From: Toxorhynchites rutilus septentrionalis
Lineage: Eukaryota; Arthropoda; Insecta; Diptera; Culicidae
Length of the DNA stretch: 64,000 nt
Reading direction: 5' to 3'
NCBI RefSeq assembly: GCF_029784135.1
Contig: NC_073746.1
Location: forward strand, 36,251,378-36,315,377
Below the pieces are notes generated by a model. That model ran no database searches, was not told the origin of the DNA, and saw only the letters and a program-made list of their open reading frames with translations. The position numbers were made by a program, and so were the translations under genes. Shown one piece after another: positions 1-11,000 of the stretch (positions are counted from its first letter, which is position 1; each line of letters begins with the position of its first letter).

Positions 1-989
1 CAGTACATTTCCCAGTTTACCACCAATATTAAACATATTAGTGGGAGGCACAACGTGGTTGCCGATACGCTGTCTAGAGTTGATACCATCAGTTCTCCTT
101 CGCCGATTGATTATCGAACCATTGCGCTGGACCAAGATATCGATGCAGAACTACGGAGGTTACTCACATCGACTAGATCTTCGTTAAATCTCGAACAAGT
201 TACCTTGCAGTCGAGTTCAAAACCCCTATACTGCGATTTCTCTGTAAATGGCTTCGCACGTCCATATGTTCCAGAACCATATCGTCGCCTGATTATGAAG
301 CACTTCCACGACATTGCCCATCCTGGCATACGAGCAACTTATCAAGTAGATTCGTATGGCCAAGAATCAACAGAGATGTCGCCGAGCTCTTGAGGAATTG
401 TGTAGCATGCCAGGAATCAAAAGTTCAGCGTCACATAACTGCGCCACTTGCTTCGTTTGACTTGCCTAAGTGTCGTTTCAATCATATCCACATTGATTTA
501 GTGGGCCCACTACCACCATCTAACGTTCACGTTTACCTTCTTACCATTGTAGATCGGTTTACCAGATGGCCCGAAGCAATTCCACTGGTGGACATGACAG
601 CATATAACGTATCAATGGCACTCTACTCTCAGTGGATCTCCCGATTTGGCTGCCCTGAATTCATCACAACGGATCAAGGCCGCCAATTTGAGTCGGAATT
701 ATTCAGCGAATTAACATCTATTCTTGGAACAAATCATACTCGAACAACACATGTTTTCGTTCGGTACGACGGTGTTAAAAAATCGCTCCAGAGGCCATAC
801 GATGGACCCTATCTTGTTATCGATCGTACAGACAAGTACATGGACGTTATGATCAATCAGAAGCAGCAAAGAATATCTATTGACCGGATCAAGCCAGCAT
901 ACACTACAATCGACATCCCTTCCGATAGTTCCGGAACTAGCAAAACTATAGTTACCGCAACGGGCCACCGAGTTAGGTTCTTGGTGTAA
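1..989 (+). pseudogene. Ty3/gypsy retrotransposon pol fragment (RNase H end and integrase), broken
   Basis: The first 390 bases encode the end of a Ty3/gypsy RNase H region (ADTLSR motif near the start) and the integrase zinc-finger region (an H-x-H motif, later CVACQ). The frame then shifts near 390. The next frame (390-989) carries the integrase core: an HIDLVGP aspartate motif, a TDQGRQFES aspartate motif, and a GPY-type C-terminal module ([10 protein letters not shown], then SIDRIKPAY). The third catalytic acid of the DD35E triad is absent. The core jumps from the NHTRTT region straight to the C-terminal module, which indicates an internal deletion. With a frameshift, a core deletion and a 5' end outside the window, this copy cannot be active. 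The IKPAY ending resembles the CsRn1/Kabuki-type lineage, but that placement is a guess. The 5' part lies left of the window. Confidence 0.85.
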
Positions 990-1180
990 CTTGGGGGAGC
1001 CTGTGTAGATTGGCACACCCCTGGTTGCCACTCACACCAACAGAGAGAGAACTGTCAGGGAAAAAGCCAGAAGAGAAAAGTATCCCGAACGTATAGTCAC
1101 GCGTCGCGTTGTTTATCTAAATATATAAAGCTAAAGTTGCCATTTTTATTCGGTTTCCGTATCCGCCCAAATCGGTCCAC
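990..1180 (+). other. 3' untranslated/possible LTR start of the gypsy fragment
   Basis: After the pol stop codon the sequence runs through a TGTGTAGATT stretch near 1001 that could open a 3' LTR, since such LTRs often begin TGT. No second LTR is in the window for comparison, so the boundary is not fixed. The LTR, if present, seems cut short by the transposon relic that follows. Confidence 0.3.
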
Positions 1181-1184
1181 TACA

Positions 1185-1508
1185 GATTCTTGGCATATTC
1201 TCGTGATGGCCCAAGCAAGTTCAAATTTATTTTTGCTGATAAATTTGAAAAAAAATCCTGATCTAAGTGGTCGAAAATTCATAAGGAAGAGTTCATGAAA
1301 AAATGCGTGCTACCATACATAAAAACACGCACAGTTTTGGCCATATCTGACTAATTGTCATTATAGCAGAGACACTCTCCAGGTGTACCATGAGATCAGG
1401 TTGATTAACGTAGTGTACAGCCAATTTTGAGGCCACATTTTATTCTGTCACAGTTTTTCTGAGATAGAGGGTGTTTTTTTCGTGTACAGATTCTAACTGA
1501 AACAAATT
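1185..1508 (+). pseudogene. ITmD37E-like transposon relic, 3' part
   Basis: This stretch is a decayed version of the second half of the transposon at 3245-4546. It still shows FKFIFADKF-like codons around 1210, an equivalent of the KEE...CVLPYIK segment near 1285-1320, a FWPYLTNCHYSRDTLQVY-like segment near 1335-1390, and a right terminal sequence at about 1478-1508 (GATTCTAACTGAAACAAA), which matches the terminal repeat of the intact copy in its GATTCTAACTG core. Several stops and frameshifts make it inactive. Confidence 0.65.
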
Positions 1509-1510
1509 TT

Positions 1511-3242
1511 ATTTACAAAATCGTACACTTTTCGTGTCAAAGAAAACAAAACAAGTCAAATCCGATGATCCTATTTTGTAATCTTAAATTACTATATTCG
1601 ATGTTAAATGCTCAAAGTCTTCGCTGTCTGTGTTGTTGTCCCCGAAATTCGTCTAAGCGAATCCAATCTTGAATGGGCCTGAGAACAATTCCTTATCGGA
1701 ACCAGACTGTTACCGAATATTATTATACGCTGCGTCATCCGTCACATATCAGTCGGTTCCTCGAAAACATTGGAATCTATGCGCGTAACCTGTTCCAACA
1801 AATGTTTCGAATCCGTTTGAAGTTGTTGATGTGCTTCAAACGAATCGCCAGCGGTGGGGGGAAACCCCTTTTGTATGCATCGAAAACGCTATGACTTATC
1901 TCTTCTGGCGAACTTACGTTGTATCATACAATCTCATCTATTTTGCCCAACTTGATTCATTTCCATTCATCGTCAATTATTCATGTTGCGTTTTGCGCAA
2001 CGGCGTAATGACGTTTTTCACGAGCTGTTGGCAACTCTTGCACGGCGAACTCGAGGTATCGAATAAAGCAATCTCCTCGAACCACCCCCGCCAAGAAAAA
2101 CAGGTGAGTGCCACAGCGATTAGAATCAGATGATGGGGTACAGAACAGTGTGACACAGCAGGCAACCCCCCAACCGATGATAGATGGTACATATTTTTAC
2201 CGTATGCACGCAACGTATTTTTAACAGCGCGCCGCGAGGGGATGAGAGACAAGAGCGTATCACGTGCTATGAGCGAAGCGAGGTAATCAAAACAAAAATA
2301 GCGAACGCTCTCCGTCGCTCGGAATCGATTTGTGTTGGTGGTGGAAATAACATTACGCCAGCAGCAGCAGTGCGATTGGATGTGAAACGGGAATATGGAA
2401 GAGAGCAACGACATTGGGGAAAAACCCAAAGCAATCAGCGCAAAGCGAAGCGAAACACAATACGATGATGATGATGATGATGCGAGAGCGTGGTGGTGTG
2501 ACGGTAGGAAACGAGTTATGCAAGGCTACCAGCCAGCCAGCTATCGGGGAGGCCCCAATTATTGACCCTCTTTTTAACCAGCATGCAACCGCCGCGAAGG
2601 AGAAATTTATTTCAGACATCAGGAAAAACCCAAACATTGACTCGAGGGGAAGGAAAGCAAAATGAAACAATGGTGGTTTGCACCTTTCTCCGTGACGTGG
2701 ATAAATAAATCCACGGACCGCACGGTTTCAACCGACTGGGTTTTCTATTTTTCCACTTGGTATTTTGGATGTAAATCATTGGGTACGCAACTTCGTGCTA
2801 CTAATTATATAAAATGGGAAAAACTAATTTTAGCGCACGCGGATCTTTTGGTGAAAATTCCACCGCATGCTATTTTTCCACACCATCGAATTAAACACAC
2901 AGCAGCCACTTTTTTTTGCAGTGGGGTACTGTGAAAGAGAAATGTTGCCAAATAAAAATCGTCATCGAGTCTGTTCTCGTTCACTTTGCGCGCTGTGTGA
3001 GAAAATTCATTCTCGTTATTCTGACGGTATTATGAAATGCGCGGCGGGTTGCGTTTTTGCTGAGCGATTTTCTATTTTTACGTCCGAATGAGAACCGAGA
3101 CTTTACCATAAAAAGTCCTGTTTCCGTTCATTCATACCGATGACTGGGATATATAATAACGCTCGGCTAGCTTGTGAATGACAGGCTCATCGCATTGTTA
3201 CCCAGAGATGAGATCACTGAGGATCGTCATGCGAAATTATGT
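1511..3242. other. No gene recognised; 3' flank of the minus-strand cactus copy
   Basis: I see no conserved coding signal on either strand. The open frames of up to 150 codons have composition typical of chance. A short GAT trinucleotide run lies near 2464-2483. The missing 3' exons of the minus-strand cactus gene were looked for here and not found. Confidence 0.4.
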
Positions 3243-4548
3243 TAAAGTCTTGTCCAGTTAGAATCCGTACGCGTTGCACATTTTACAGCGGCACAGTCAG
3301 TGGCCGCTGCAAGAAAGTTTTTACAGCGGTTTGTTTACAAATGTTTCCTCTTCTGGTGGTAAAAGTTTCAAATTTTTTCGTGCCGTAAGTCCGGAGTTAT
3401 TCCACATGGAAGACAGAAGAAGAAAATTAATCTTGCACACCCACGTTGACAATCCAACGTGGTCGGGTGCGAAGATCGCGAAACAGTTGGATATTGCTAA
3501 AACTACCGTATGTGATGTGCTCAGACGATTCCGCGAGCGGAACAGCGTGGACCGGGCGGTTCAAAAGAAGCGTCGAAGCGGAACCTACGATCGTCAGCTG
3601 AATTGGAAGGTGTTGAGAACCGTCAGAGCAAACCCTGGACTGTCCGAACATGATATCGCTCAGAAATACGGTGCCGCTCGTAGTACCGTTCGACGAATCA
3701 TTCACCGAGCTGGACTTCATTCCTACAAAGCAATCAAGCAACCAAATAGGACGATGAAGCAGAGTCTAGTGACGAAAACTCGCGCTCGTAAGTTGTATTA
3801 TCAGGTACTAACGAAGTACCATGGATGCCTGCTCCAGGATGACGAAACTTATGTAAAAATGGACTTCGGCCAACTTCCGGGACAAAAATTTTATCTTTCC
3901 ACGGCACGAGGCGATGTCCCCGCCAAATTCAAGTTCATGTTCATGGACAAATTTGCCAAGAAGATGATGATCTGGCAGGGTATATGCACCTGTGGTGCGA
4001 AGACGCCGGTTTTCATCACTACAAAGACCATGGATTCGAAATTGTACAAGGAAGAGTGCCTGAAGGAGCGTGTGTTGCCTTTCATAAAGGCACACAATGG
4101 TCCCGTTAAGTTTTGGCCTGACTTAGCGAGTTGCCACTATAGCCGGGAGGTTCTCCAGTGGTACCGCGACAACGGGGTGGATTTTATCGAGAAGGAGTTC
4201 AACCCACCAAACTGCCCCCAATTCCGCCCAATTGAAAAATATTGGGCGATTATGAAGCGGAAGCTAAAGAAGACCGGAAAAATGGCTCGGGACGCTGCAG
4301 GGATGACCAGATTCTGGAAAAAACTGGCCACAGAGGTCGACACTGCCGCTGTGCAACGTTTGATGGGAGGAATCACCAGAAAAGTGAGAAGTTTCATCAG
4401 AAATGAAGAAAAATAATTTTAAGGACATTTTTTTGTAAAAGTGCAAGAATATATCTTTCTTTTGGTTGATCACTCTTTTTTGTATGTCATTCTATCTCCG
4501 AGATATAAATGATTTCTTCCGTACGGATTCTAACTGGACAAGACTTTA
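3243..4548 (+). mobile_element. ITmD37E (DD37E Tc1/mariner) transposon, apparently intact
   Basis: Perfect 27-bp terminal inverted repeats lie at 3245-3271 and 4520-4546 (outer bases AAGTCTTGTCCAGTTAGA), flanked by TA at 3243-3244 and 4547-4548, the target-site duplication of the IS630/Tc1/mariner superfamily. The 1302-bp unit encodes one uninterrupted transposase. The element sits in intron 2 of the minus-strand cactus paralogue, with its 3' terminus 128 bp from the exon 2 donor, and is transcribed opposite to that gene. Perfect terminal repeats together with an open frame suggest recent insertion. Older relatives of the same family lie at 1185-1508 and 56018-57441. Confidence 0.93.
3406..4416 (+). 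CDS. ITmD37E transposase, 336 aa
   Basis: This cut-and-paste transposase would bind the terminal repeats of its element and excise it at TA sites in the nucleus. The frame is open further upstream, but the first ATG is at 3406, and translation from it begins MEDRRRKLIL, as expected. Residues about 1-120 hold two helix-turn-helix segments (GAKIAKQLDIAKTTVCDVLRR, then LSEHDIAQKYGAARSTVRRII). The catalytic triad is visible: the aspartate of QDDETYVK, the aspartate of FWPDLASCHYS, and the glutamate of RPIEKYW. Exactly 37 residues separate the second aspartate from the glutamate, which defines the DD37E family. Length and motif order fit a full protein, and no stop or frameshift is seen. Whether it is expressed cannot be told from the sequence. 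Confidence 0.92.
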   Translation: MEDRRRKLILHTHVDNPTWSGAKIAKQLDIAKTTVCDVLRRFRERNSVDRAVQKKRRSGTYDRQLNWKVLRTVRANPGLSEHDIAQKYGAARSTVRRIIHRAGLHSYKAIKQPNRTMKQSLVTKTRARKLYYQVLTKYHGCLLQDDETYVKMDFGQLPGQKFYLSTARGDVPAKFKFMFMDKFAKKMMIWQGICTCGAKTPVFITTKTMDSKLYKEECLKERVLPFIKAHNGPVKFWPDLASCHYSREVLQWYRDNGVDFIEKEFNPPNCPQFRPIEKYWAIMKRKLKKTGKMARDAAGMTRFWKKLATEVDTAAVQRLMGGITRKVRSFIRNEEK

Positions 4549-4674
4549 TTCCCCAGCTAATTATTGCACTGCGAAACAAAGAGCCGGCGGGCTGATTGAG
4601 AAGACTCCGCTCGGAAATTCCAACAACTTCAACTGAATGGGAGAACGGGACCGGGCAAGCTCGAACACACTTAC

Positions 4675-5027
4675 CGTCGTAATTCCACTGTTCGAGATCT
4701 TGTGGGATTTTGATTAGCGCTTGGATAGCTGGACTGATTTTCTGCAGCTCGCTAACGCTCAATGGCGTCAGCAGATTCTTCACACAGTCGACCCTTCGGC
4801 GCAGACAGGCCAAGTGGAGAGGAGTGTTTCCTTCGACATCGCGGAGTCCCAGTTTGGCTCCCGCCGCTACCAGCTGACGGACAATTTTCGGCTGTCCTGT
4901 CAGAATCGCCAGATGAAGCGGCGTTTGGCCAAAGTCGTTCTGAATGTCAAGCCAGGGCGGGCGAGCTACGCGTAACAGCTCGGTGACGATTGCGGTTGCC
5001 TCGTGGATGATGGCTAAATGAAGGTAT
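4675..5027 (-). CDS. cact: Minus-strand cactus paralogue, coding exon 2 (ankyrin repeats 1-3)
   Basis: The acceptor is CCCACAG at about 5034-5028. The exon begins with the third base of the split Thr codon and then reads YLHLAIIHE. It encodes three ankyrin repeats with motifs FGQTPLHLA and EGNTPLHLA, and a less conserved linker ([13 protein letters not shown]). It ends in QWNYDG at the donor GTAAGT (4674-4669) in phase 1. The same splice site and the same NYDG residues end exon 2 of the plus-strand copy. No stop codon interrupts it. Confidence 0.9.
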
Positions 5028-8000
5028 CTGTGGGAAGTGAAAAAAAATTAACCGTATCAGCTGCTGAAGATAGATAAATGTGGTTCTTGAAATTGTGCGG
5101 TTAGAAAATTTATTAAGTGTATTGGCATCCTCAATAAGCTCTCACTGTTCCCTAACAGATGATGTTACGAGAACTGCATGCCAGTTGCTTGAGATTTTAA
5201 TGGGTATATTGAGAAATCTTCGAAAACTGGTTAAATGATGGTTAGGATGTTCAAAGCGATCAGTAACCAAAATCCATGAGTCTGAGGCTTTGGCACAGGT
5301 AATTTATCTATCTCTTCGGCTCACAGAAATATCATCCAGATTTTTCATTCGCTGTAAGGTTGTAAATCCATCGGTAATTGATAGTGCTGAGGAACTTCTT
5401 CAATTGAATTCAGTATCATGAATAGAAAAATGAATATAGAAAATTCATTTGAATAGAAAATCAATTTTCAGTCATTGGCGGTGACAACCGATTATGCATT
5501 GCTCCGTACATCAGATCAGCTTCAGATAACCGTCTTTCGGTGTACACACTACTGCAAGGAGCTGAAAGATAAACTCTATCAAACCTCGCCAGTTGGGAGT
5601 ACTGCTGTTTAATGACCACCGCATTTAATGATAGTGATTGCGATTGATTCATTTTTTTTTAATATAACAATCGATTTCGTTAGCAATGGGATTTTATTCC
5701 TCAACACGACGCTGACTTTTGTTGACGTAGGACTACGTCTAACCGGAAGATATAGGGGGTGAAATGGAAATCTAGGCACTGAACAAGTAGGAAAAAATGC
5801 AAGATTTGGAACGCTTATAATTCGAGCATTTCTCAATAGATCGCAAATGTTTTTGCATCAATTGATAGGAAATATATCTACGCATCTATCATAACGAATA
5901 ACATTTCATTTTTCTTGAGATAAATAATTGAATAATTGTGAAATATCAAGCATTGTCAAAATGCACTATGTGCCCATTTTTGATTGGTCCATTTTGTGCT
6001 CCTCAAATCGTACCGACCAAAACGGGCAACCAGAGCAGCAGCGAAATAGAATGAAGCACGATTGGAAAGGAAAAAGAAAAAAATGAACGAAACATTGGTC
6101 GCAGTCTCACACATGCGTAATTTTCGAGCCAGCCAGTCAGCTTAATAATCCCCGCTCCGCTGCCGTAACGATCATTCTCATTCAAACCGTACACCACATC
6201 GGTTCGCATCACAACACATCAACAAACCAACCCAAGCAGCCATGTCTGGACATGGTAAAGGAGGAAAAGTGAAGGGAAAGGCAAAATCCCGCTCGAACCG
6301 TGTTGATCTGGAGTTCCCCGCAAGGGTAGCTAGGCCGAGCGCGTTAGTACCAGTGCAGCAGTCCACCTAGCCGGCGTTATATAGTTTCGGTCGCCGAAGT
6401 GATCGAGTTTGCTGGCAAAGCTGCTCGCGACGATAAGAAAACCCGCATTCGGAACAGAACACATTCGGTTCGGTGGACATCAAGACAACAGGCAGTTGCA
6501 GCGAGTGGCGAGTGGCAAACGCAATCGCAAAACGGCATCAGGTAGCAGAAGAAAAAAGTTTGTTCTTTATACAAACTGCTTTGGTGGCAAATCCAGAACA
6601 AGGCGGCATCGAGGGCGTTCGAAATGGTTTTTTACAAAACCACGAGTACTAAGTTTTCTAAATTGGAACCATTCCCTAAAACAAGGCGCTTTTCAGGGCC
6701 ATTAAACCTTCCAAAAAAGAGTTTAGGAAATACAGTTCAATGCTTTCTAAAACAATATCCAAAATAATAATAAAACACAAATTGATTTTTTCATAATTTG
6801 TTTGCCAGGATATGATGAGTATGTGAATTTGGCAGTTGTTCTGAGCTTATTGATTTTTACCAATTCTAAATTGCATCTAGATTGGAAGTACAGTAATTTA
6901 CACTTATCTCGACATTTAGCTAATTGGACGGACCTGTAATACGACATATTTAGTTGGAAATTTTTGTAAACATAGAGTTCGGGGTCCAAATTATGACCCC
7001 ACATTGAAAGTTGACACTGTACCATTGTCATCGCAAATGTTCAATTACAAGTTAAAATTACCTCCAATCCGATACTGAGTGGTGGTAATGCGACGTGCCA
7101 TTGAATGTAATTTACTGTAAACTATGTCACATACTGGATGGGAAGGACCCTTTTTAGTCTGCATGTGAATCCAACGAGCGAACAAATCGTAATGAATGTA
7201 TTTTTTTGGACTCGCCCCTCTGGGTGAGTCTGCCGATTTGTCTCTATCCTGTGAGTGTGTACCGCTAGAGTATAAAACACGCGGACCCCAAAAAAATATT
7301 TTATTTTCTTTCAAACCGTAAACCCGTGTGGTTGTACGGCATCGGCATCGTGGACGTAACAAAGGAGGACAAGTTAAGGAAAAGGCAAAGTCTCACTCGA
7401 ACCGTGCAGGTCTCCAGTTCCCTGCTGGTCGCATTCACTGATTGCTCCGCAAGGGTAACTAGGCCGAACGGATTGATGCCGGAGCACCAGTATACCTAAT
7501 AGCGATTATAGAGTTTCGGCCGTCGGAGTGCTCGAGTTGGCTTGCAAAGCTGCTCACGACAATAAGAAAACCCGCATCAAGAACAGAGCAGCTTCGGTTC
7601 GGTACTCATCAAGGCAACAATTAGTTTCAGTGAGTGGCAAAGTGTTTCTCCGGCACGTCGCATTAAATGTAATTTACTGAACAACATGTCACAAGCTGGA
7701 TGGGAAGAAATTTTCCAACTGTGAAAGCTGTGGCGAGTGGCAAACGCAATAGCTAAACAGGAAGGTTTAACCGAAGAAGATGGGAATATCGAGTGATAAC
7801 AAAAACACAACACCAAAGGTTCTTTTCAGAACCATCAACATATTCATAAAGAGTAAACAGTAAAGTAATCCATTTTTCAGGTAGATAGGTAGGTATTCAC
7901 GTAGGAGAAGAAAATAAAACAATATATTTAAAATATATATTTAACAAAAGCTGTCCCCTTTGTATAGTCCTACGTCACTCCGGTTATGTCCCCGACATTA

Positions 8001-11000
8001 CCCATCCGTCTTTTTTTATTTGCCACTTCGTTGAAATAGACCCAAAAGGAATCGTGAGTTTCGCGTGTGAGGTTTGATTCAGTTTCGTCTTTTTCTCTTC
8101 GTTTAAAAAATGTTAAAACGGCGTTGAACTGTTACTCTCGAAAGAATCGTTCAAAGATATTCTATATCCAATGTGATTTTTTGTCGGGCTGTTTCCATTT
8201 CAAGAACTCTACAATAGTCTGACATGAACCTCGAGTCCAAAAAAGTTGTTATTGGGTAATCTTCTCGTAAATAGTTGAAATGATCTCCCAATCCAGCGTT
8301 TAAGATGCTGTCGTGCGAGATAAGTTCGGTGTTCTATGTGCAGGCTGTCCTTGTCCAAATATTTTTTTATGCAGATTGGTCATTTGATAAAAAAAGATAT
8401 TAATTCATACCTGGTTCATGGTCTTTAACTGATATTCATAAATCCCATCATTTGACTTTTAGTATTGTACAAAAATTGCATTGATATGTAAGGAATAAAG
8501 TCTAGTATCAACTCCCGTAAGAAAATACGTTTATCGAAGCTTGTTCAAAAAGATATTTTCCAGTCCTTCTTCAAATGCTGCAAATAGATCTGATCCTCGA
8601 GATCGTTCCAAAAACATTAACGCCATGTAACGAGTTACTACACCCAAAATTGATTTTTAGCTCATGTTTTGTCATTCCGATTTATTACATTAAATGAGCC
8701 TAAAAATAACAGAAAATGTCATGACTCTCAAATACTGGTAAGTAGTTGTATAATATATATGGTACAGCAATATAATATTAATACGAGCGAGCGAAGCAAG
8801 AGACAAATAAGCATTCCGCATACTTTGCCACATACACTGCCCAGACCTATCTATCTCTAGTTCTCCTTTATACTCACTTTCCAACTTAATTTTATAATCA
8901 GGTGCAATGTTATCACGCATTTACTCAAAAGCATCATTAGCTATGAGGATAGCGTGGTTGTGTGAAACTGCCAGCCGGTCGTGGTTCCGATCCCCGTTGA
9001 GATCGAGAAGAATTTAAGGTAATTGAACAGCACGTGCTGATTGCATAGGTAAGTGATCAGTTGTGATCAGTTGCAACATCACTGCATCCAACATCCCTGG
9101 AGGGACTTTGTTCGAATTTTTTTGGGATGAAAGATGCGTCATACAGTATATAACGCATTTTTTTATTATCATTTCACATTTGCAACATGAATAAGAAATT
9201 ATCGAAAGTGATTTATTTGTAATAATCGTTGTCTTCTTTGGAACATTCTCGTGTGCATTCATTTCTTCTAGAAACTGCGAGAAAAAGTTGTTGATTAATC
9301 AAATTAGCAAACTATTCAAATTATTCTGCATTTTTCTCAATCGTTCCCTATCTTTTTTGTGGTTTTAGATTTGAAAAAAAACAAAACAGTAGATTTTCTC
9401 CAACGTGTAATAGCGCCTAAAAAACAAGAGTATAATATAATCATTTCGGTACTGATGACACAAAAGATAATTTATCCACATCATTTTTATATTTCCCGGA
9501 AATCATTTTTTAAACGACACTAATTTGAAATTTTCAACAACAATGTAAAAATCAGACTTCAAGCTTAGATCATTGAGAAATGAGATATCCACTTTTGGCT
9601 GTTATAGCATCTACGGTTGCCAGTACAGAAACCTTTTGATAGTTTTTTGTTCCAAATATACATTTTAATTTTTTCATAGTTTTTAAATAACGCAAAGTCG
9701 AACGTTTCAGCATGCATTAGGCGATAAAAAAAACGTTGTTCACACTACGATTGAGCGATCTTGGATCGATCTTTTCCTCTCCGATATTCGATTTCCGATT
9801 TTTTGGATCGATTCTTTGTACTTTTTGATCGCAGGAAATTTTTTTAAATTTTTTTGAACGGTGAACAATGTTTTTTATCTGACCACCTGATATATTCCAT
9901 AAACTTTGGATCCCTTTCAAGGTTGTCAAATTAGTGGTCGTAATTGACTCGGATTATGACACGAATGACACGCACTTTAGTGGTAAAGTGTAACAAATAA
10001 ATAAATAATAATAATAATAACAAATTATATTAGTTCTGGGACTACTACCAAGATTTCGACTAAATGCCAGATGTATGACATTCAACTTTCCAAAAATCGA
10101 TACAGCAAAGATCGATACTCTGGTACCGATTTAATTAGTGAATCGATCTCTACGCCGTTTAGAAAATCAATCCATCAAGATTGGTTTTTATATAAAGATC
10201 GCTCAATCCTCGTTCACATGTACACTGTATCCACTGAACCAGCCAAGAAAAGATGAAAGTCACTATAATATCGAAAAAAATAATCGAATTGTTTGCTCAA
10301 CCAATTGCAAATAAGAACCCCAAACCATGAAACCATTCAAACCCTGTCTCATAATACTGTTTGTCAAAAATAGGAATTTTAAACTTTTTATAATGCTTCA
10401 AATTTCATGAAGCAACAAACACCTGAACAAAGCTAAAATATACTTGCAAGAATCTGATTTAGGGAGTCTCCGTAGCTCCGTGGTTACGCGTTCCCTTAGT
10501 AAGCGATCGATCGTGAGTTCAAAACTCAGGGCCCTCATTGACCATCTTTGTGTTGTTACAGAATAACTACGTCCACGCAACAATCATCAGCGATGGAGAT
10601 CGATCCACGGTCGAAATAAGATCGATTTCTATACAACTGCTCTGCTCCGCAAGACACATCGGGCTGCTGTTCTATAAATAACTCAACAATTATCAATCAA
10701 CTGTCTCCGCTGTCCGGTGGTTTAACTGGATAATGGTAGGATCAGAAAGAATACTCTTACGCCTAAATGGCTACTGTGTAAATGTGTACCATATGCAATG
10801 GTATAGAAGGGAATACTCTAACGCCGTAAAATGGCAACTGTGTAATGTGCTAATTATAGATATGATAAACATGTGACATGTACACGATTCAAATTCGGCT
10901 CTGTTACAGCTAAAATGCTAATGAGCCTAAAATAAACAAAAAGAGAAAAAAAAGAATCTGATTTAAAATTGATCGGTGTTAAGTCAGAGGGACCCAAGTC

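Noticed and set aside
1977..2670. Overlapping 105-150-codon frames on the minus strand
   Set aside because: Low-complexity translation with Leu/Ile and Cys runs and no domain; not linked to the cactus exons.
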